Below are positions 1 through 12,302 of a DNA stretch of 64,000 nt, piece after piece. Positions within the stretch are counted from its first letter, which is position 1; each line of letters starts with the position of its first letter. The notes below the pieces were generated by a model that saw only the letters and a program-made list of their open reading frames with translations, was not told where the DNA came from and did no database searches. A program made the position numbers and the translations under genes. Source of the stretch: Larix kaempferi. Taxonomy: Eukaryota > Streptophyta > Pinopsida > Pinales > Pinaceae. The stretch is from positions 17,776,001-17,840,000 of the forward strand of contig BSBM01000150.1 in assembly GCA_027924585.1 (NCBI GenBank). The letters run 5' to 3'.

Positions 1-599
1 TAACGGTTTGTTATTGTTTTAATTAAAAAAGCATAAAAACAAATTAAAAATGTGATATATCATAGAGGAATATAATCATAAAACTCTTTTGAAAAATAGT
101 TTACAGAAAATAAAAAATAAACAAATTTCAAATAGGAAAGAACATAAAAATAAAATAAAAAAATGTGATATATCAAATAGGAATATAATCATAAAAATAT
201 TTTGGAAAATAATTTACATAAGTGGCAAACCTTTTTTTATTAAAATGGCATTGCTATATACATTGTTTTATTTTACTTAATATCTAGAGATTATACCTTT
301 TTTAATTGGTGGAGAGCTTTATTTTTATTTTTAGAAAAAAAATATTAAATAATAATATTCATTAATAAATATAAAAGTTGGAGCGTCTATGCAATAACTA
401 ATTATTTTATCCATTTGGTGAAGACCTTCACAAATTGGTTTGTATAGGGTTTAGTTCACATCCGAAGAAAGGTGCGAATCCCCATCCGAACAAGAATACT
501 CCAAAATTTTCTTCTGAAATAATCTAAAATGTTTATTTCCATACAATCATTTCAAGAAGGGTGTGAACCATAATCCAAAAATTCACCCCTAAAATTCCA
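1..599. other. AT-rich flank, nothing identified
   Basis: Very AT-rich sequence with short A and T runs and one small open frame (89-280) of Lys/Ile/Asn-rich, low-complexity composition that I do not regard as a gene. No LTR, TIR or RNA gene was seen. Confidence 0.5.
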
Positions 600-1500
600 T
601 CTAAAGCATCCTTGTTGCCTCAACTATGTCTCTTCTTACTCTTTCAACTTTAGTTTCAGACATCCTACCGTGCTAAGCAACTGTAACGACCTACAATGTT
701 CAACACTTGAAAGCTCATCTAATTTAGTACAATACTAAATATCTACCTATTGAAGTTTTTCCAGAGCAAAAAGTCCTTCTATTTTCTTCAAATTATTGCA
801 AAAATGGATTTTGAGAACATGAAGGTTGGGGCAAACTTCTTCACCAAATGATATCTCTGATATTCCTGTTGTTTTCATGTGGAAGTGTTGGAGCCGATGC
901 AAGAATTCCTGAAATGAAGAGTCCGCTGATGTTTCTCTCTATTCTGCAACCTTTCTAAATGCCAGTTCATGAAACAGACAGATCATAACCAAATTGGTCA
1001 AGTTCTTTAGCTCACTAAGCCAAGGTGACATAGAGTGCAACTGAGGACTTCCAAACTCCAGAACTTCAAAATCGATTAGATCTCCCATTTCACTTAGTAA
1101 TTCTTTTAAGTTTGTGCCCCACAAATCTAATTCTATGAGTGACCTTTGGTGTGCCACTTGAGGAGGCAATACTTCCATTCTTTTACAATGGAAAATATTT
1201 AGGTGTTCAAGCATTCTGACGTTTTCCATTGTTTGGGAAAACATGGTTAAATTTTCGCACCCATTCAAAAAAAATATTTAAGTCAAATTAAATTCCTAAA
1301 GGAATTTGGAAGCATCTCCAATCCCTAGGAATCAGTCAAATCAAGGTGTTCCATATTTACTAAATCCCCGAAGGAATCTAACAGTGACTTCAGTTTTAAG
1401 TACCTTCTTAACACCAAGGCCTTCAGTGACTGCAACTCACAAATTTATTTTGGCAAGTTTATCATATGACCCGCGTATAATAACATTATAACAATTTATT
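600..1500 (-). pseudogene. LRR relic of a plant NBS-LRR (TNL-like) resistance gene
   Basis: The minus strand reads as leucine-rich repeats across about 900 bases. The longest open piece is 939-1268, with segments such as ENVRMLEHLNIFHCKRMEVL, SLIELDLWGTNLKELLSEMG and WLSELKNLTNL. Upstream on the same strand (about 1500-1270) in other frames are LKSLLDSFGDLVNMEHLDL and LEMLPNSFRNL; downstream (938-600) are CPNLHVLKIHFCNNLKKIEG and a further LDELSSVEHCRSLQLL-like repeat. The ~24-residue spacing with LxxLxLxxC/N..L.xLP matches LRRs of plant intracellular TIR-NBS-LRR receptors, which recognise pathogen effectors. In-frame stops and at least two frameshifts break it, and no TIR or NB-ARC domain is visible, so this is a 3' fragment of a dead gene. 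The assignment to TNL rather than CNL is inference. Confidence 0.75.
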
Positions 1501-2002
1501 CAAGACGCCTCAGTTTCCCTATGGACTTCGTTTGAAAGGGAAGCATAAATAAGTAACTCCCTCAACTACAAAGAAGGCTACATAATGTCCACATGTTTCA
1601 ACAATAAGAAATATATATGATTCTTGTCAAGAAAACCTTAAGAATTCCTAAGAATTTGTTGGAAACCCTATGATGCAATATAACATCAATAATGATAAAA
1701 ACACACTTTAAATCAAAATCCCAATTTACCTGTGGTTAGCCTTGCCACAACGTTTCCTTTTGAACCTTCACATGTTTGAGTACATATCATGACTTCTTTA
1801 TATTGGTACTTTTAGCTTTAACATTATATACCCTAAATAACCTCTAAGCAACCCAAAAATAACTTATAAAAAAACTTAAAAAAATAGAATATTTTTAAAT
1901 TGTATAAAAAACTATTAGAAAACATGTTTAAAAAATAGAAGATTTTTTAAGTGAATACATAAAAGTGTTAATATTCATGTTGATTATAATATATCTCAAT
2001 AC
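1501..2002. other. noncoding AT-rich spacer
   Basis: No frame of substance and no repeat boundary recognised. It continues the flank of the LRR relic toward the tandem repeat. Confidence 0.4.
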
Positions 2003-2430
2003 CCATCCATCTTCCTCATGATTTGTCTAAATGCATAACCAAATAAATACTCCATCTTAAATAGTATTGTATGAATACATTTTTTTATGAATCCATCCAT
2101 CTTTCTTATGATTTTTCTAAATGCATAACCAAATAAATACTCCATCTTAAATAGTATTGTATGAATATATTTTTTTTATGAATCCATCCATCTTCCTCAT
2201 GATTTGTCTAAATGCATAACCAAATAAATACTCCATCTTAAATAGTATTGTATGAATACATTTTTTTTTATGAATCCATCTTAAATAATATTGTATGAAT
2301 ACATCTTCTTTATTATGAATCCATCTTAAATAATACATCTTTTGTATGAATCCATATGAACTCATCTTAAACACAATATTTTATGAATACAACTTGTTTT
2401 GTATGAATCCATATGAATTCATCTTAAATA
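2003..2430. repeat. tandem repeat, unit about 91 bp, three full copies plus decayed tail
   Basis: Units start at 2003, 2093 and 2184, each with ccatccatctt, then gcataaccaaataaatactc, then tagtattgtatgaata and a T-run. A fourth start at 2276 is followed by shortened units built on atgaatccatcttaaata. Spacings of 90, 91 and 92 bases differ only by the T-run length. The unit reads open on the minus strand for 75 codons, which I treat as accidental. Confidence 0.85.
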
Positions 2431-5400
2431 TTTAAATATTAGCATAGTATTTAAGATCGTGTTAAATCAATCCATATTAAAGGTCACATATGGTATCCTT
2501 ATTATTTGTATTATAAGATCCAAAGCCTCTTGATCCCAAATATTCTTGTAATGTAAATCATTTGTCCACATATTTGATTTATGCATGGGATTTTTTATGG
2601 TGCCTTGTTGGAGAACTAAGCAAAGGGGATATCATTATTGAAAAGAGATAAATGGATTTATTTTATTTTTGTAAATGAGTCGGGTACAAACAACAAAGTA
2701 GAGATCAAGTATGCTATAACATCAGTGTATTTAGTTTTAGAAAACAAAATAAAAGATATCAAAATATATGAGGAATCAAACTTGGCAATTTCTTAGTTGA
2801 GGAGGAAGTATTTCAAAGCAAGGAACATAGCTTTTAGATCCAATATTCAAAAAGGAAGGAATATTTCTAAGGATTTCCAAAAGGTCACATTATAAAATGC
2901 ATAGAGAAAAATAAGGAAGCTAATACTAACACAAAGGGATATTATACTTTGTGCACATATAAGTTACAAATATAAACACATTTAGAGGACTAGGTCCTCT
3001 AATTAGGTCCATAAATATCTTGTAGTGGACACCTTCATACTTATATATCTCAAAGTATCATTGCCTCCTAATGGCATGTTTGTTTTAGTTTAAGACGAGC
3101 TATATGTTGAGAACATGGATAACACTACTCCACTACTAGTGAGTATAAGATGGAACTTAGATGCTCCTACTTGTAGGACCCTTGTGGTTGAACATTGCAT
3201 CTTTAAATATTATGAAGAATGCAAATATAAAATGTTTTTTTGGAGATATCAATAAAAAGGATACACAAGTATTCCCTATAAAAAGGTCTTTGTTGGACCC
3301 TAATGGGAGAGGAGGCATTGAAAAACATGTAATTTGTGCAAATTGGTTGTACACGGTGTGGATCTACTTCTTTTACACTTCATTAATAACAAACTCAAGA
3401 GAGGTGTTGATGCTTAACATCGACATGCTTTTAAATTACTCAGGGCATGATGCCAAAGGTGAACCTACTGAACTTTGTCGCAAAATCATTCCATTTACTC
3501 CATATCATGTCTAGGGAAATTTTCTTGTCATGTCTACATCTTGTCTAGCCTCTTTCGTTTCCATATGACCTCTTTGGAAAATTCACCAAGTTGCATATTC
3601 GTGTCGCCATGTCATTGTCGAGTCAAGCCTTAGAGATTTATTGTATTTCTCCACACATGTTGTTATGTTGAGGTTTTATATTGTTTTGTTTGTCTCGTCC
3701 CTCTACTATTGTCCATATTTTGTTTGGAAAAATCCAAATCCATTTGACCCCTTTGGTTGTCTATCAAAGTTTCGGTAAATTAGTGTCCTTGCATCTTGAT
3801 AGTATAAATATTTTGCAAAAGTTTGTCACTCATTAATTCATTAGTTGAAATTGTCATTAGTCATTATCACCATGTCTCAATCCAGAATATAAAAAATACT
3901 TCCTAGATATCTCCTCACTAAAATTCACCTAAATCTATAATTGTAAAAGAAAATCAAAACCTCCCCCCTAAACTTTTGCCTTATGCAATTATCTATCCCA
4001 CATCTCTTTACCATTTTAATTTCCCCATCCTTTATTAATATAAATCTCTCTTTCCTAAGTCCCTACTTTTTTCACTTTTCCTTTTGTCAGTTTTCGATAT
4101 CCCTTAATTCCCTCATCTTAATTATCACAAAAAATAACTCCATCCTAACCCACCTTATCCAATCTCCCTCCATTCTCATTATTACCCTTTCCCTTTTTAT
4201 AAAAAATTAAAATATAAAAAGGCCCACGTATGTCCAAAATAGCTCTGCCATAAAGGTAAATCCCTAACGTAAATTTTGAACCTTGCATGTGTTCCCCAAG
4301 CAAATTAAAAGAGAAAAGGAACTCCTTTTATAATGTCTCGATTCCACCAATAAAGGGAAGAAGCTTTTAAATGTTTGCCTTATATTTTATGAATGAAATA
4401 TACCTTTGGCAAAATCCTACGGCTAGTCCACGTATGCAAAGGATGGAAAGGTTAGGGTAAGGAGTCCAAGAACAATGTATATATCTCATTATTATTTGAC
4501 ATCATATAATTATTATTTTAAATTGTATATATCTAATATTAATATTTTTTTTTTTGCGGAAATGGTGTACGGGAAACCCACCAATACTTCTCCACATTTC
4601 GTGGATGGCAAGGATGATAAACCGTCAGCCAAAAATAAATGGCTAGCCTTATATCTAATATTAACATTGTTTTATCTAATTATCCATGAAATCTAAAATT
4701 ACAATTTCTTAAAATACCTAGCAAATTTACACAGAAATGAGATAAGATTTCGCTTCTTCACTGTTTTCAAAATCTTTGACTGGTAAGATTCACATTCTCA
4801 ATTTATGAACAATGTATGATCATTCAACATTTCCAAGCATACTGTATTTATTTTAAACCTGCTCATCATGGCTTAAAAAAACCGACTTAATCTCTCCATT
4901 TTTGAAAATAGAAGGGGCATGTTCATTTATAAGGAAGAGAATGATAATGTTTGTATTGGAATATATTTAAATGTATAAGGTGAATGGAAGAAGAAACGAC
5001 CCAACACCAGAATGTTAATGGTGAGGCGTCATAGGACTGTATTGTGCAGAGAATCTCAGGATAATATGAAGGCGCTACAGGAAATATTGGAGGCAACGAA
5101 TAGGGATAGAGTGTAGATAGCTGGTCTGGACAAAAAAAAAAAAAGACATTAGGTAGAGATGGTAGACACCAATGGTATTTTGGTAGAGCTACCATGTGCA
5201 GAAGAAAAACAACAACTGTGAGGAGGTTGTAAAAAAACGTACATGCCAATGGTAGAATGAGGAGCACATGGCAGAAGGTGACCGAGACTAATCCACCATA
5301 AATAGGTAGCTCACAATAGACACATAACAGGCCACAGAACAAGTTAATTTGCAGAAATTTTGTATTTCTTAAGATATTATAATTGTACTGAAAAGAAAAG

Positions 5401-6084
5401 ACATTGACCAAAAACTAGCTCTACAATCTTTTGATGCTAGTCAAACTCTATACAAGTCTTCATTTTAACAAAGAGAACATAAAATTAAATACAGTTGTAA
5501 TTTTAAATAAAATTCAAGTGAACCTTTTTGGTATGAATCATTAAACTGTTGCATGTCTAAATGTCGGCATCCTGGAGCTTCTTGACTACGTTTATCCACA
5601 GTTGTGTGACTGTAAAATTAAAACACATGAGGTCAAGAACCAAGAACTAGTAAAGATTAACACCTTTGAAACTTGATTCTCCCAAATTGAAACCCTGTTA
5701 TCCTTTGAAGCCCTATTCTGTCAATATATAGTGACGGAATCAGATGCTAGTAATTGTGGATGAATTTCTATAAAAAAAATCTCCACAGGGAAAATATAGG
5801 GGTGATTGACACTGGTATTTGGATTTAAAAGCAAAATATTGGACTAAATTTCTATTGTTAGCCTCGAGACGAATGGAGAATTTTACGGGATTTTCTCCAC
5901 AAGAAAACCATTTTCCCTCAATTTTCTTAGTAAATACGACTGGGCTAACTTCCTTTGACCATTTTTTGGCTACATAAATTGTGGGCTAAATATTAATAAT
6001 GAAAAAATGATTTAATATAAAAAATTCGCCCACTCAATTTTGAAAAGCCCCTAAAATTCGCCCATGGGCTAAAATTCACCTCTA
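2431..6084. other. unassigned intergenic sequence
   Basis: About 3.6 kb of AT-rich DNA. Open frames at 3161-3514 (+, 117 codons) and 4923-5411 (-, 162 codons, very hydrophobic) match no family I recognise. 3900-4200 is pyrimidine-rich on the plus strand. Near 5940-6085 the phrase gcccatgggctaaaattc leads straight into copia coding sequence, so an unidentified breakpoint lies close to 6085. Confidence 0.4.
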
Positions 6085-7913
6085 AAATCATCTATGATAT
6101 TGATAAAGAAAATAGAACAAAGCTTGAGGCTAAATCCAAGAAATGTATCTTTATTGGATATGGGGTTGATGATTTTGGTTTTCACTTATGGGATTATGAA
6201 AATAACAAAATCATTAAAATCGAAGAAAATGAAGTTCCAAAGGTCCCTAAAAATCAAGAAAAAAAGTAGGTACCTCAAACTCCTACAAGTGTTAGAAGAT
6301 ATACCAAGTTAAGTAGACCCCATGAATGATTTTCTAATTCATTGTATCATTTATTAATTACTGATTTTGGTGAACCAGAATGTTATGAAGGTGGAAACTA
6401 GAAAGAAGTGGGAGCAATGCATGAATGAGGAGATGGACTCATTGGTAAGAAACCAGAGTTGGGATTTCGTTCAGTTTCCTGTAGGTAAAATAGCATTGCA
6501 GAATAAATGGATTTACATGTTGAAGGAAGAAGATGGAGGAAAAAAGCGGTACAAGGTCAGACTTGTTGTAAAGGGGTTTATACAGAAGGAAGGTATAGAT
6601 TTTGATGAAATATTTTCTCTTGTTGTTAAAATGACTTCAATTAGAACTATTTTAAGTCTAGTGGCAGTAGAAGATTTTCATCTTGAATAGTTAGATGTAA
6701 AAACAATCTTTCTCCATGGGAATTTGGAGGAAGAGACTTATATGCAACATCCACATGGGTATGAGGTCAAAGGGAAGGAGAATTTGGTACGCAGGTTGAA
6801 GAAGAGCTTGTATGGCCTAAAGTAAGTTCCAAGGTAGTGGTATTTGAAATTTGACAGGTTTATGAAAGAACAAGGTTATAGTAGATATCATTCTGACCAC
6901 TGTGTTTATTTCAAGAGACTAGATCATGGAAGATATATTATCTTGTTATTGTATGGAGATGACATGCTTGTTGCAGGGTCTAACATGTAGGATATAAATG
7001 TGCTCAAAATGAAGTTAGCTAATTCATTTGTGATGAAGGATTTGGGTGTTGCAAATCAAATTCTTGGTATGAGAATAACAAGAGACAGGAAAAATCACAA
7101 ATGGACATTGTCTCGGGTGAGTACATACAAAAGGTGTTGGAGAGTTTTAGAATACATAATTCAAAACCAGTTAGTACACCTTTGGATAACCATTTCAAAC
7201 TAAGTAAGGAGATGTGTCCCAAGACAAAAGAAGAGATAGATTGCATGTCTAGGGTTCCCTATTCATCAACATTTGGCAGCTTGATGTATGCCATGGTGTG
7301 CACAAGACCGGATATTGCACATGTAGTGGGAGTTGTGAGCGGTTATATGAACAATCTAGGTAAAGAACATTGGAAAGCAGTACAATGGATTCTCATGTAT
7401 TTGAGAGGTACTACCACTCATGCATTATGTTTTGGAGGTCCATACATTGTTCTATAGGGATATGTTGATGTAGATATGGCAGGTGATAAAGACAGCAGAA
7501 CGAGCACCACATGGTATGTTTTTACTGTAGGTGGAACAACAGTAAGTTGGATTTTGAAGTTGCAAAAGGTTGTTGGACTTTGAACAACAGAAGCAGAGTA
7601 TGTTGTTGCTACAGAGGCTATTAAAGAGATGATTTGGTTACAGAGGTTCATGGAGGAATTGGGTAAGAAGTAGGAGAATAGAAGGTTGTACAGTGATATC
7701 CAGAGTGCCATTCATCTCTCAAAGAACTCATCCTTCCATTATAAGACTAAACATATACAACTCAAGTACCATTTCATATGGCTTATTCTAGAATATGAAC
7801 TGTTGAAGCTGGAAAAGATACACACTAGCCAGAATCCTGCAGACATGTTGAAAAAAGTAGTAACCAGAGGAAAATTGAGTTCATGCTCGGTTTCAATTGG
7901 ACTTAAAGCATGA
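6085..7913 (+). pseudogene. pol: Ty1/copia pol fragment: integrase tail, RT and RNase H (element H)
   Basis: Begins inside pol with KLEAKSKKCIFIGYG, the conserved end of the copia integrase region. RT follows: EEMDSLVRNQSWDFV, NKWIYMLKEEDGGKKRYKVR, the LYGL box, and the catalytic YGDDMLVAG near 6953-6985 (family YVDD). The connection region has MKDLGVANQILGMRI, PYSSTFGSLMYAMVCTRPDI and LRGTTTHAL. RNase H has GYVDVDMAG, TEAEYVVATEAIKE and KTKHIQLKYHFI. Stops occur for example after VEDFHLE (6690) and in LYGLK*VPR, and the frame shifts near 7100. Gag, protease and most of integrase are missing, so the element is 5'-truncated and dead. It ends just before its PPT at 7999. Confidence 0.92.
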
Positions 7914-7998
7914 AGTTGGAGATGATAAATTTTTCAGGTCCAAGGTTCAAAGCATAGTCCAGCAAGCGCAACAATAATGTAGTTGTTGTGAACAGTCT

Positions 7999-8010
7999 CC
8001 AAGTGGGAGA
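7999..8010 (+). other. polypurine tract of copia element H
   Basis: ccaagtgggaga lies 85 bases after the pol stop and directly before a degenerate LTR start (ttattgg, probably once TGTTGG). This is the usual plus-strand primer position. Confidence 0.6.
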
Positions 8011-8115
8011 TTATTGGTTGTGGAGCCCGATCTTCTTGATTTAGAGATGTTGTTGTTTCAATAATGTTTGTACCCTAGTTTTATATGCTGTACAGTCATC
8101 CTAGTGGGGGGTGTC

Positions 8116-8764
8116 TGTTGATGTATATGTAACTTCAGAATGTATTTCACATATATGTATATTGTATTCCTATAGAGATGGTATTATTTCTCTATAAGGA
8201 AGTGTCGTCATTTATATTGTAAATGTCGTAACTTATTCTTGATGGGTTATTAGACCACCTTGTTGGGGTCGGCCCTGTATAAGTCATGTGGGTCAAAGGG
8301 TTATTAGATCACCCTATTGGGGGTCGGCCATGTGGGTTAAAGGGTTATTAGACCACCCTATTGGGGGTCGTCCCAATCAACATTATGTTATGTGGTTAAG
8401 TTCGAGCCTACATGAGTTAGGTAAAAAGGCAAGTCAAGTCAAGTATAAATAGAGTGCGAGAGGCACTCTATTTGCTCACTCACTTCTCACACATGCACTC
8501 AAGGAGGAGTGGCGCACTTATGGAGGAGGAGGATCTGCTGCTAGGTTGTGTCTATTTCTTATGGTTGGTTGTATCATTGCTCTATCTATCTCTGAGGAAG
8601 TTATTGGGGTTTTTCACCTTTATGGTTTTTCCCAAGTAAATCTTTGTGTCTCTTGTGTGCTTGCATTACTGTCTCCATGATTGATATGCTGTAGATATGC
8701 TGTACATGTTGTTCTCTCAGTTAATATCCTAGATCAGATTGAAGTAAATTCTGAAAATTTAACA
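8116..8764 (+). mobile_element. solo LTR, family of element C
   Basis: Starts TGTTGATGTATATGTAACTT and ends with aaaatttaaca, closely matching the LTRs of element C (54624-55231 and 61451-62058) over its length. No internal region adjoins either side. The flanks are gtgtc (8111-8115) and gtgtg (8765-8769), a 4/5 match expected of an old 5-bp target duplication. It differs from the C LTRs by a local triplication of the gggttattagaccacc segment between about 8240 and 8370. It probably arose by LTR-LTR recombination of a full element inside the older H LTR. Confidence 0.88.
8444..8452 (+). promoter_or_regulatory. LTR TATA box
   Basis: TATAAATAG, at the same place as in the two C LTRs (54878 and 61705). 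Likely core of the LTR promoter in this solo LTR. Confidence 0.6.
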
Positions 8765-9017
8765 GTGTGGGGGTAGCTCCCCCAAGAAAGGGGGTTTGGG
8801 GGCAAAGCCCCTGAAATAAATTTTTGGGTTGTTTTGTTGACCAACAATTTGCGGGCCCATGGTTTTGGGTAGCACTTAGTATTTTCCCATGGTAATTACC
8901 CTTTAAAAGGAAGACATTTTAATACGACTGTGTAATGTATTGTATCATTGTAAAGATCTCTGATTGTGTAAGAGAGACTAAGAGAGAATGAAGAGGACGT
9001 TGCAACAGATGTGATAT

Positions 9018-9946
9018 TGTGTTGGAGAAAACTTCCTATGGCTTGGGGTAGACCACAACAGACAGCTGACAACCAGAAATTAACTCAATTCCCAATGCTA
9101 TTCTATATAAATGACAATGCTAAGATAATGAAGAAGACAACCAACCTCGATCCAAACATTTGATGTAGATCCCCGTTGGAGCTTTCAATCCCCGCACTTG
9201 AACCTGCAAATTAGTCTTGACAGCCAATACACAACAAGCATATATGATATATAAACAAAATTAACATCATCAATAGTGACGGTCCATGATATTATAAGTA
9301 AATGCAACCCAATATAATATAAACACATTCACAACATTAATGGACGAGAATATGAGTATTTCTATGAATAAATAACAACAAGTACAATGTGATATGACCC
9401 CTTGTCGGAAACCAATCTGAACCAAGATCCGGGTCAATCCACTTGTGCCTCCACCACTTCAATCCTCCATGGAATGGAAAACTCAAACTATGATAGGAGT
9501 TTGGAAGATGAACATAAAAGGTTCACAACTATAAGGATCAATGAGTGTAGACTCAAGATAGGGAAGAAATCCACTAGAGTTCTCTTGCTCTCCTTTCTCC
9601 TCCTGTCCATAAGCCATATGTGCTCAATATATAGTCCTCTCAAAGATAGATGAAAGGACACATCGAGGCATTTCTGGGGCAGATGGAGGGTCAAAGGTCA
9701 CCTAATGACCGCTTTTTGGGAGTAAAAAGTAATTAACTAGTGGTTTCTACCATTTTACATGCTACCCGCGGGCTATAGTGATGCAACTTGCGGGTACGCC
9801 CATTGTAATGATGCAGCTAGCGTACAGAGGAAAAAATAAGGAAAAATAGTGTCTATGGAGGATAAAAAGTGGATTTGAGTCAGTAGAATGGATCCTCTAG
9901 GCCAAAGAGTACTGATGTTCACAAGGTGGAAGATTACATTGTAACA
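9018..9946 (-). repeat. 3' LTR of element A (left copy)
   Basis: Runs from TGTGTTGGAGAAAAC to ttacattgtaaca. The start could be 9018 or 9020; 9018 gives the same 4-base gap to the primer site as in element B. A minus-strand TATA (CTATATATT) lies at 9626-9634. It aligns with 22557-23213 over its first ~657 bases. Confidence 0.85.
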
Positions 9947-9968
9947 GATGGCCCCCTAATGTGTGAGG
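9947..9968 (-). other. polypurine tract of element A
   Basis: The minus strand reads CCTCACACATTAGGGGGCC plus ATC directly before the 3' LTR (TGTTACAATG). The same CTCACACAT(T/C)AGGGG motif precedes the 3' LTRs of B (29882) and G (26461), linking the three elements to one lineage. Confidence 0.75.
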
Positions 9969-12290
9969 TCAGATACTGATACTATGATGGCTGAAATACA
10001 TTATAAATCTCAGAAGGGGAGTGATGGAGACACAAGTGGAAGGAGCGACTCACTCATCATAATACAATAGTATCCCTGAGTATATGTCGGTATAGTATAA
10101 CAATCTGATACAATGGCCATGAATAGGCAATGCATATGTCATAAGTGGTCATAGCCATGATCCCTCTAGAGTAAGATATGGTCTCCTGCTAAAAAGGAAA
10201 CAACTGGTGCAAACTGGAGGTACAAACTACTGATATCTGAGAGGTGATATCTTAGATGTAAAGTCATAGTCATAAGTAGTATACTGAATTCCATTATCTC
10301 CTGGGGTCTTCTACAGAAGTCTTCGATAGTGCAAGTCCCACCAAGTGAATAAAGGAGTTGAGGTCGAACCTGATGTGACATCGTCTGATTACCGGTCAAT
10401 GATGTATACCATTAACAGACACAAGATAACCCACCAATAATGGAAATGGGCATCAAGGCACGGAGAACAATCATCAAAGTGCGAATAGATGTGTTGAAGT
10501 CAAACACTAGGATGAATCCATCGATCAGGGGACATTGATCTATTCCCAAAACTGTCGATGGCGAGAGAACCTACCACTAATGACCGCAAGCCTCAAGGTA
10601 CTCAACCGAACTCTAATCCTAAAGTTCTGGAATAAATGGGTTGAAGTCGATGGAATGAGACTCGTTGGAAGGAGGGAATTAAGGAATCCCCCATCAACCA
10701 ACGCGAGGTATCATCTATGCTGAAAGATCTGGAAGAACTCAGGTGAATCGGACTAACTCAATAAGGATGGCCGACATACAATAATTAAGAGATCGGAGGA
10801 GTGGCTGATTCTGGTTTCAGGACTTCCTTTGAACAAAAGCATGAGCAGATGGATAGACTCAGGAAACATAGACTCAATATAAACTGTGCGATGTAGGAGG
10901 CATTACAAAGGGATCCATAATGACTGGAAGCTTAACCAATTGGTGGAGTAAACTGAGAAACAAGTACAACTCCTAAGGTCCAACTATAGTCCCGACTCAT
11001 GATGTATGGAGTGGAATGAATGCTCTGTTCAAAGGAAACACAACAGCTACCAACTAGAAGTAGTAACCATAATCTCGTCCGACTTTTTGCAATATTTGAT
11101 TTTTTTTGGTCTTTTCATATTTGGGAAAGCTTGAAAAAGAATAAAATTGCTTATAGTACAACAAGTGAGGGAACGAGTGTCAAATAGTGAGAAAACTAGT
11201 TCCAAGTAGTGGAACATACCTATGATCAATGCAAGGAAGCATGTGCAGGATGTGGACACTCGGGGGTGATGTTCCCTCAGGGTCAAAAGGTCATCAAATT
11301 GTGGAGGGAAAATGTAAGCTCTGCAGGGCTCAACAGGGATAGTGCTCAGGCACCAAGCTAATAACAGAATAAGCGGGAGCCGACACAAGGCTCAAGCGGC
11401 AAGTAGGATGATGCAATGCAGTCACAACTTGATATAAATGGGGGAGTCCTTATGGGAGATGGCCAACATAAGAAAAAGTAGAGTATGAGTCTGTTATCGC
11501 AACGTCATGGCGTAACTACAAAGGACTCCTAATCCTAAGGACAAACAACGACATGGGAACCAAAATGCAAAAGGGATTTCTAACTAGGGTACTTATGTTC
11601 AGAAAGGCCCTACCACCACATAAAGACACTTCTATAACAGTGTGAAGGCTTGTGTCAGTTAATAAGTGGGGTCACACCTAGTGGTCAACAGGTCAAATGC
11701 GTAATGCATGTGAAAATGACATCTAAACTATATGCCAGGTGTGAAACGTACCTGCCGTAGGTGTGAAACGTTCGGAAACAACTTTCGTCGAAGAAATTTG
11801 ATAAAAAATGCTACTCCATGACATTGTATTAGTCCAAAACAACATTAAATGGCGAAAACTATAGACAAGTGGGTTTTGAAAATTATAAATAGTAACAAAA
11901 ATTTACAATTTACAATTCATTTTTACTATTCACCCATTTGGAGTTTTGTGGTTAGTTTTCACCTCAAAGTTCAGCTGCTGATTCTGGGAGCTATGGGTGT
12001 CTGATCATCGAACCGTCAGGAGCAAGTTGGTAATCTCATCCCCACCTTCCATTTCCATGTTTTTATTTCAGTTTTCACTGGTTAAAAATTTTGTTTGGCC
12101 TGCCCTACATGGTCATGGCGCTACCCGCAGGCTATAACTATGCGGGTCACGGGTAGGGCTGGGTACATGCAGTCAATGCACACGTTGACCATGGGTACCC
12201 ATGTTTGTGAGCACAACTGACCACAGGTACGGCCGTGAAGAAAGTTTTTTAAACAAAAATGACTAAATTTTTGGGTTTTTCTCTTTCCAG
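9969..12290. other. 3' noncoding region of element A
   Basis: About 2.3 kb between the antisense ORF and the PPT. No element-coding frame was recognised on the minus strand. On the plus strand, 12030-12290 resembles an intron upstream of the antisense ORF: ttggtaatctc at the donor side and ttctctttccag at the acceptor side (12290). The rest is unassigned. Confidence 0.5.
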
Positions 12291-12302
12291 CATGGTTCTA
12301 GA

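Larger units (their letters stand above)
8012..9017 (+). mobile_element. decayed 3' LTR of copia element H, interrupted twice
   Basis: LTR-like sequence follows the PPT from about 8012 to 8115. It is split by the solo LTR at 8116-8764 and resumes with gggggtagctcccccaagaa and gtttgggggcaaagcccc, then a U3/R-like stretch ending near ggacgttgcaacagatgtg. Element A starts at 9018, so the 3' end of this LTR is displaced or lost. Confidence 0.55.

Noticed and set aside
3161-3514. 117-codon ORF on the plus strand
   Set aside because: No recognisable motif, and an overlapping frame is open on the other strand. Evidence for a gene is insufficient.
4923-5411. 162-codon hydrophobic ORF on the minus strand
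   Set aside because: Composition fits a chance frame opposite purine-rich DNA. There is no domain, splice structure or conserved neighbour.
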